Below the pieces are notes generated by a model, which had not been told where the DNA came from, did no database searches, and saw only the letters and a list, made by a program, of their open reading frames with translations. A program made the translations under genes and the position numbers. From Candidula unifasciata (taxonomy: Eukaryota > Mollusca > Gastropoda > Stylommatophora > Geomitridae), in the NCBI GenBank assembly GCA_905116865.2, contig CAJHNH020004678.1, positions 115,639-179,638 on the forward strand: DNA of 64,000 nucleotides. The letters run 5' to 3'. This document shows, in pieces, positions 59,226 through 64,000 of this stretch (positions are counted from its first letter, which is position 1; every line of letters begins with the position of its first letter).

Positions 59226-60197
59226 TTGTGGAAGAACAAAGGAAGTAAACGAGAATGCGGTCAATACCGAGGCATCTCTCTTTTAAGCCATGTTGGCAAA
59301 ATGTATGCCAAGATAATAGAAACAAGACTGAGACCAGTGATAGAACCACAGCTGGCAGAAGAACAGATGGGATTTAGGAGAAATAGAAGCTGCACAGATG
59401 CAATCTTCACACTTAAACAGTTAATAGAAAAGAGCATTGAAAACAATAAGAACTTATTTGTGGCATTCGTAGACCAGGAGAAGGCATTTGACAGAGTTGA
59501 CAGACAATTATTATGGAAAGTAACGGCAAGATATGGAGTACGCGAACACCTCATCGAAGTGTGCAAAAGTTTATACAGGGATTGTAGAAGTGTAGTTATA
59601 ATAAATCAGGGAACATCTCATCCATTCACAGTAACATCTGGAGTAAGACAGGGGTGTGTCTTATCACCACTGCTGTTTATCACCTACATCGACAGTATAT
59701 GCAAGAATGCCAAGCCCATGAATGAAAATGTTAGTAAGATCAACGAATTACTCTTTGCAGATGACCAGGCCTTGATAGCAGATACAGCCATGAAATTGCA
59801 ACATCTAACAGCCATGAATGAAGAATGTAAAACAAATAATATGAGAATCAACACTGAAAAGACAGAATTAATGTCAATAGGAAAAAAGAAGACAGATCTA
59901 AACATTGCAATAGAGTGCAGAGGCATTAAACAGGCATCTGAGTTTAAATATCTGGGAACTACATTTACCGAAGATGGGAAATTGGATAAAGAAATTAACA
60001 TTAGATGCAGTAAAGCAAACCAATTATTGGGACTGCTAGCCCCCCCCCCCCCCCCCCCGCCCCCCCCCCCCCGTTCTTACAGCATAAGACAATCCCAATC
60101 AGCACAAAGAGACATCTTTTTCAAAGCATATTCATTCCAACTCTGTGCTACCAGTGTCAGACATGGTCACTCACAACAAACCATAAATGAAAATTAG
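59226..60197 (+). CDS. LINE reverse transcriptase, partial
   Basis: It copies the element RNA into DNA at the target site. Of 323 residues, 1-20 give WKNKG...YRGISLLS and 50-60 give GFRRNRSCTDA. Motif A is FVAFVDQEKAFD (78-89, catalytic Asp83). Motif B is SGVRQGCVLSPLLF (138-151). Motif C is FADD (177-180, both Asp kept). Motif E is FKYLGTTFTEDG (240-251). The N-terminal endonuclease and linker are absent, and the ATG used is internal. From residue about 263 a C-run (60041-60072) gives polyproline and throws the rest out of frame, so the thumb is lost. The exact LINE clade needs a tree. Confidence 0.9.
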   Translation: MWKNKGSKRECGQYRGISLLSHVGKMYAKIIETRLRPVIEPQLAEEQMGFRRNRSCTDAIFTLKQLIEKSIENNKNLFVAFVDQEKAFDRVDRQLLWKVTARYGVREHLIEVCKSLYRDCRSVVIINQGTSHPFTVTSGVRQGCVLSPLLFITYIDSICKNAKPMNENVSKINELLFADDQALIADTAMKLQHLTAMNEECKTNNMRINTEKTELMSIGKKKTDLNIAIECRGIKQASEFKYLGTTFTEDGKLDKEINIRCSKANQLLGLLAPPPPPPPPPPRSYSIRQSQSAQRDIFFKAYSFQLCATSVRHGHSQQTINEN

Positions 60198-60202
60198 TAA
60201 CC

Positions 60203-60541
60203 ATGGAGATGAGATTTCTGAGAAGGGCTGTAGGAGTGACCATAAAAGATAAGATCAGGAATGAGATCATAAGAGAAAAAGTCGGCACAGTACCAATTCT
60301 AAATTACATACGAAGACAGCAGGTGAAATGGTTTGCCCACTTAGAAAGAATGCCTTGTGACATCATACCATACAAAGCATACATGGAAAGAGAAGAAGGA
60401 TGTAGAGCCCGAGGTAGACCGAGAACAATATGGAAGGATAACATCAGAAATACTCTACAAAAGCACGATGTGCCTATGGTCGAGGCGGCCAGAAGAGCTA
60501 GAGACAGAATCTTACATCTCCCTCGACACCCACAGCGGTAA
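60203..60541 (+). CDS. LINE ORF C-terminus, separated from the RT by a frameshift
   Basis: 112 codons. MRFLRRAVGVTIKDKIRNEI, then RRQQVKWFAHLERMPCDIIP, CRARGRPRTIWKDNIRNTLQ and a final RDRILHLPRHPQR. The order R-R-x-x-G-V, K-W-x-x-H-L-x-R-M, G-R-P-R-x-x-W is the usual post-RT C-terminus of many animal LINEs. It is the natural continuation of the RT at 59226-60197, displaced by the C-run. The last 12 codons are the ancestor of the 31-bp array at 32505-34060. Confidence 0.88.
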   Translation: MEMRFLRRAVGVTIKDKIRNEIIREKVGTVPILNYIRRQQVKWFAHLERMPCDIIPYKAYMEREEGCRARGRPRTIWKDNIRNTLQKHDVPMVEAARRARDRILHLPRHPQR

Positions 60542-61255
60542 AAGAGGAAGTGAAGAAGAAGAAGAGAACAACTTTTGACTGTTAAATGTCACTTTCAAAA
60601 CTGCTTTGGTATTATCTGTTTTGTCATTCCTATTGTTTTCTTCTTGTTTTTTTATGGGTGATCTATTTTAATTGCTCAGGTTTTGAATTTTGTTTACTAA
60701 TTCTTTGAGATTACGTTATGTTTCAGACAAAAGAGCTGTATCGTTGAGGTGTATTATTTCGGTATGTATTTCCGACAGTGATAATCTCTGTTAATTTTTT
60801 TGTGCCTGTCAAAATCATTGTTGCTATACATATTCAACAAACGTGGCAGGTAATACTTACATTTGCTGCCTGCCAATGCTTTAATAGTATACTTAAAAAC
60901 ATAGAGATCACAACAATGTTTAAATAATGAACACTCAAACTCAATTTCTTGCCTAGCATGTTTGGCTGAACTTCTTATGCCTCATACAACAGCAAGAAGT
61001 CAACATAGAATGAAATAGGAGATGCGTCTATTTAAAAAATTTTTTTTTAAAATAAAATACACATTTGTTGCAGTATTAAATTTGCTATCTACACGATTAA
61101 GGTTGTCAGTTGTGTTTGTTTAAGTGTTTTTCTTTGTGGGTTTTGTCAATCGCTTTCAAGGGATATGCTTGCCATAATTTTAGAACGACAGATTGAACTA
61201 ACCACTGTACACAGGAAGCTCTTTAGAAATTAATGAGGCACTATGATATCATATT

Positions 61256-61325
61256 AGCAGCGGCCAACCTAGGGACCAGAACGTTGACCTCTCATGCAGA
61301 GTACCTGGGTTCGAATTCTAGGTAA
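61256..61325 (+). repeat. tRNA-like SINE head or tRNA pseudogene
   Basis: TAGCAGCGGCCAACCTAGGG could be a worn box A/D-arm. GTTGACCTCTCATGCAGAGT resembles an anticodon arm, and GGTTCGAATTC at 61308-61318 is a good box B. Stems are imperfect and no 3' CCA or acceptor pairing is seen, so it is a retroposed remnant rather than a working tRNA gene. Confidence 0.5.
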
Positions 61326-61797
61326 GGTAAGAGTTTTTTCCCCCATCCGTGCCTTAAATGTATAGTTATAAACATGTACAGTTTGTGGCGACAGCATTAG
61401 CCACGTGGCTCTAAAATCTCAGATTCAGCATCCCCCCACCTCCCGCCCTTGTCCTCCACGGCTTAAAATTGATAAATACAAAGAGTAAGCAAGTTTTAAA
61501 TCAAAGTGATACCACATGGAAAACCATAATTACACTAGAAGCAACATATACAGACGTGAAATGCCATGTTTGTCGTGAGAAAGGCTAACAAACACATATC
61601 TTAATATAACAGGGGTCATTGCTATCACCATTTCAGTCAACATATCTTTCGTTCCAAAAGCTATCTCCCGTCGCTTCACTTGAATTTGCCTGATGTATTC
61701 TACATTGTATATCACAATTCCCTGATATAAATGATTATTATATCCAACATTTGTTATTATCCTCTCTTCTGTCACCCTCATCGTGACCTGTCATTAC

Positions 61798-61923
61798 CTG
61801 GAGGCCGAAGTTGAGAAGGTCAAAGTTCCACATCCTGTCAGCCAGCGTCCTGTGGTATCTCGTCCCCGAGGCACTGACAATCATGCAATCATTCTTTTTA
61901 TAGTTCAGCGCCAAGTTGCCATT
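61798..61923 (-). CDS. candidate 42-codon internal exon (uncertain)
   Basis: On the minus strand, TCTGCCCAG precedes 61923 as a possible acceptor, and 61798 is followed by GTAATG as a possible donor (CAG|GTAATG). Between them is a 126-bp open stretch, phase 0 at both ends. It is more GC-rich than its surroundings and encodes NGNLALNYKKNDCMIVSASG to NFDLLNFGLQ. I do not recognise the protein. The pyrimidine tract is weak and no neighbouring exon was found, so chance is a real alternative. Confidence 0.22.
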
Positions 61924-62269
61924 CTGGGCAGATAATTCGTCTCGTTTCCACCCAAAAGATGGATGCAATTTTATTGTGAAAATAATTTCCGTTGAGAAAA
62001 ATAATCTCACAGACAGAATATCACCAAGTAATGGCGCATTCTTTTCCACTTGTGGAAACTTCGTTTTTATGATGGCACTCTCATAGTTTGTAAGTGTGGT
62101 GCTTTGTGTCCAGTTTCTTTTCTTTCACTGTCGAAACATTCATAGTAATGTTTCATTACCACATGCGAGCGGCAGATGTTGTTCGACGCTTCCTGCCGAC
62201 TTGGAGGTCTCAGGTATATTGGAGGATATCTATTTCACGTCCTTTTTAGGATGGAATTTTTCGTTATTT

Positions 62270-62462
62270 GAAGCCCTACCATGGCTCTTGCCAGGGGCCG
62301 CAATATAGGCTGGCCATAAATATGGACTAAAGGATGAACGTGGTTTCTGGGACCTCTCCACGGTGATCCTCACCCACATGGTGGCACATTGTGTCATTGT
62401 GTGTTTATCGCTTGTTTGATGTCCCGGTGGGGTATAACGTCAGTCAGTCTGTCAGTCAGTCT
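62270..62462 (+). mobile_element. short dispersed repeat with (AGTC)n end, copy 3
   Basis: GAAGCCCTACCATGGCTCTT, the CCATGGCTCTTGCCAGGG region, GATCCTCACCCACATGGTGG, GATGTCCCGGTGGGGTATA and a final GTCAGTCAGT tail. Same block order as 26535-26717. Confidence 0.85.
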
Positions 62463-63699
62463 TAGGTGTGAATCCGTATCAAGTCCTATTGTCAGTGTCA
62501 ATGACGATATCGGAGGTCAGTATGCTGTTCACCACAAGAAACGTCGATATTCCTGAACAAATATGCTTCTAGTATCATTTTCCCGATGCGCCAGGGGTGT
62601 AAAATGGTCATCTGTTTACTTCTGTTGCCAGTTGTTAAAGCGATTTTTCGATATTGTGTGGCATAATTTTCTGCTGATTCCGGCATCTTAATTTGGTGTG
62701 TTAACAAAGCCTTTCTTATGTTGTAATTACAGAGACAAGCACGACCAGGTGAAACACACGGTGTGTTAGTGTTATCTTACTCCGACTAGAATGGCTGATG
62801 CATCCAGAAGTCTGACATCAAGAAACTATCTACGCTGTATTCACCAGGATACGGGGCGGGGGAGAAGGAAACAAAAGAGCTGACAGACTGGCTGTGCCTG
62901 CAGTATTTAGCTGAGGAATAAAGTATGAACAGAGTAGGCATACTGAATGAGCTACGTTCCAAAGACGCTGAAAGAAATGAGCGATTACAATGAATGGCTA
63001 GTTGGAGAAGTGGACATTGAACCAGAACAAGCACGCAGAAACCGGCGGCGGCGGCGCAAGGAAAGAAGATAAACCAGCTAGTCAACTCCAGCTGGGTATG
63101 GCGAGTATAGAGTTACTGAGATTGCTGCTGTATCGGAGGACATAGCACATATGGGTCCGATCTGTATGCTAGGATGTCGATAGCACTTCTGTGTGCACAT
63201 CCGTTTATTATTTCTGGCTTATCTGTATGCATACTGTTCTGTTAGATCCTCACCTGTCAGGAAAAGCACTCCGCAATTCCTTAATTAGTCGTCTTTACGA
63301 CATGCTTGTTCGGGAGGCAGTGGGTCTATTCTCCCTCCATCCCCACCCGCTCCTCCCCAGATACCACAAGGGAAGTTACCAAATGAAAATAATTCTTTTA
63401 GATCTACAATAACAAGACCATACTCATTTGTTTATATACTATTCGAAGGGATTCAACATTAGGGCCAGCGTTGTAACACGCTTTCTGGTAGATCCGCTGT
63501 ATGACACAGCGGACGTGGTGAAGACTCTTCGGCATCAAGTTAGCAGTGTAACAGATCAGACACAGCATCCATGTTTGGAGAGAATGATTCACCCAGGAGT
63601 GAGCAGAGAGTCTGGACGATTACCTGTCTGTAAAGAAGATGGAGGGATAGAAATAATGGAGGAGGGGTATGGACTCAATAAATATTTTTAAAACAGGCA
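62463..63699. other. mostly unique sequence
   Basis: No gene recognised. A (CGG)n stretch lies near 63042-63053. The dispersed tail CCTTAATTAGTCGTCTTTAC lies near 63279, shared with 24638 and 49733. Confidence 0.5.
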
Positions 63700-64000
63700 A
63701 CTTTTAATTAGAATGTCAACTGGTACCATCAGTTTGAGAACTCTTCGTTAGCTACTGATGAAGGGGAAGGAGCAGGTATGGGAATGCACTAAGTGCAGTG
63801 AAATCAATTCATTGATTTATTCATAAGTATTCACTACAAAACCCACCTTCTTTTATTAGTAAGATTATACATAAAAAAATCTGGTAAGTAAAAAAAAAAT
63901 GTAAGTAAAGGATCCTTTTCCACGCTTTTAGGCGTATAGGGCATACAGGGCTAGACCTATATTTTTATAGACCAATCGGCACAAGATGGGTAATGTGGTC
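63700..64000. repeat. two dispersed-repeat fragments at the window end
   Basis: 63715-63832 is a diverged copy of the LINE 3' UTR seen at 56853-56993 and 47973-48112 (plus strand). 63905-63985 (TTTCCACGCTTTTAGGCGTA...GACCAATCGGCAC) matches 27470-27545. The window cuts the second element. Confidence 0.6.

Larger units (their letters stand above)
59063..60590 (+). mobile_element. LINE copy, best-preserved reverse transcriptase of the window
   Basis: It starts inside the linker before the RT (KAPGADRLPT-like, 59083 on), so the endonuclease and 5' UTR are missing. The RT follows (59226-60040), then a C-run that shifts the frame, a segment overlapping 60041-60202, the C-terminal ORF (60203-60541) and a GAAGAAGAAGAAG tail (60551-60566). 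It is collinear with the copy at 31070-34110. Having few stops, it is the younger of the two. No target duplication could be assigned. Confidence 0.93.
60591..62269. other. mostly unique sequence
   Basis: About 1.7 kb with no firm gene. It holds a tRNA-like SINE head (61256-61325) and one candidate exon (61798-61923). The rest is AT-rich without recognisable features. Confidence 0.5.

Overview
This is eukaryotic, almost certainly metazoan, non-coding DNA. It has no operons and no intact cellular gene I can recognise. It is full of decayed non-LTR retrotransposons (LINEs), tRNA-derived SINE pieces, one young LTR retrotransposon, and an extreme load of tandem repeats. About 18 kb of the 64 kb is micro- or minisatellite by my reading. 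The LINE mix, the tRNA-type SINEs and a (CCCTAA)n-like block fit a mollusc, and a heterobranch sea slug such as Plakobranchus or Elysia is my best guess. That is an impression, not a demonstrated assignment.

Layout. 0-5 kb: unique sequence with a trinucleotide tract and an AACC/AACT/GACT tetranucleotide block. 5.3-9.1 kb: a 3.8-kb minisatellite with two higher-order duplications (318 and 245 bp). 9.4-10.9 kb: a 33-bp array bracketed by a direct repeat. 12.6-13.9 kb: degenerate telomere-like DNA. 15.8-16.0 and 23.2-23.5 kb: two copies of one tRNA-derived SINE on the minus strand. 17.9-20.4 kb: a 20-bp array. 20.7-21.4 kb: a hairpin-bearing 23-bp array. 21.75-22.6 kb: a long imperfect palindrome. 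23.7-26.0 kb: three more arrays. 27.8-28.7 kb (-): the 3' end of a LINE carrying a restriction-like endonuclease-type C-terminus. 28.8-30.4 kb: 36 units of 45 bp. 31.1-34.1 kb: a LINE whose last coding codons have expanded into a 31-bp minisatellite. 35.1-40.6 kb: a second LINE fragment whose post-RT segment has become a 54-bp array, split by a 4.3-kb LTR element with a perfect 5-bp target duplication. 41.2-41.9 kb: an array whose unit looks like half a tRNA. 44.8-48.1 kb: three LINE copies, one nested in another. 53.0-57.8 kb: several LINE 3' ends and a 15-bp array fused in frame to one. 59.1-60.6 kb: the best-preserved reverse transcriptase. 60.6-64 kb: mostly unique, with one weak candidate exon.

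Main conclusion. Several minisatellites did not arise from anonymous DNA. Three sit in, and at least two grew from, C-terminal coding parts of LINEs, and one or two grew from the pol III box A half of tRNA-type SINEs. The window therefore looks like a record of retroposon ends being converted into minisatellites. Long open frames across these arrays come from unit lengths and lack of stops, not from protein function. One part of the 31-bp array has a base-by-base mosaic of array and flank that looks more like a consensus or polishing artefact than biology, so array structure should be checked against raw reads.
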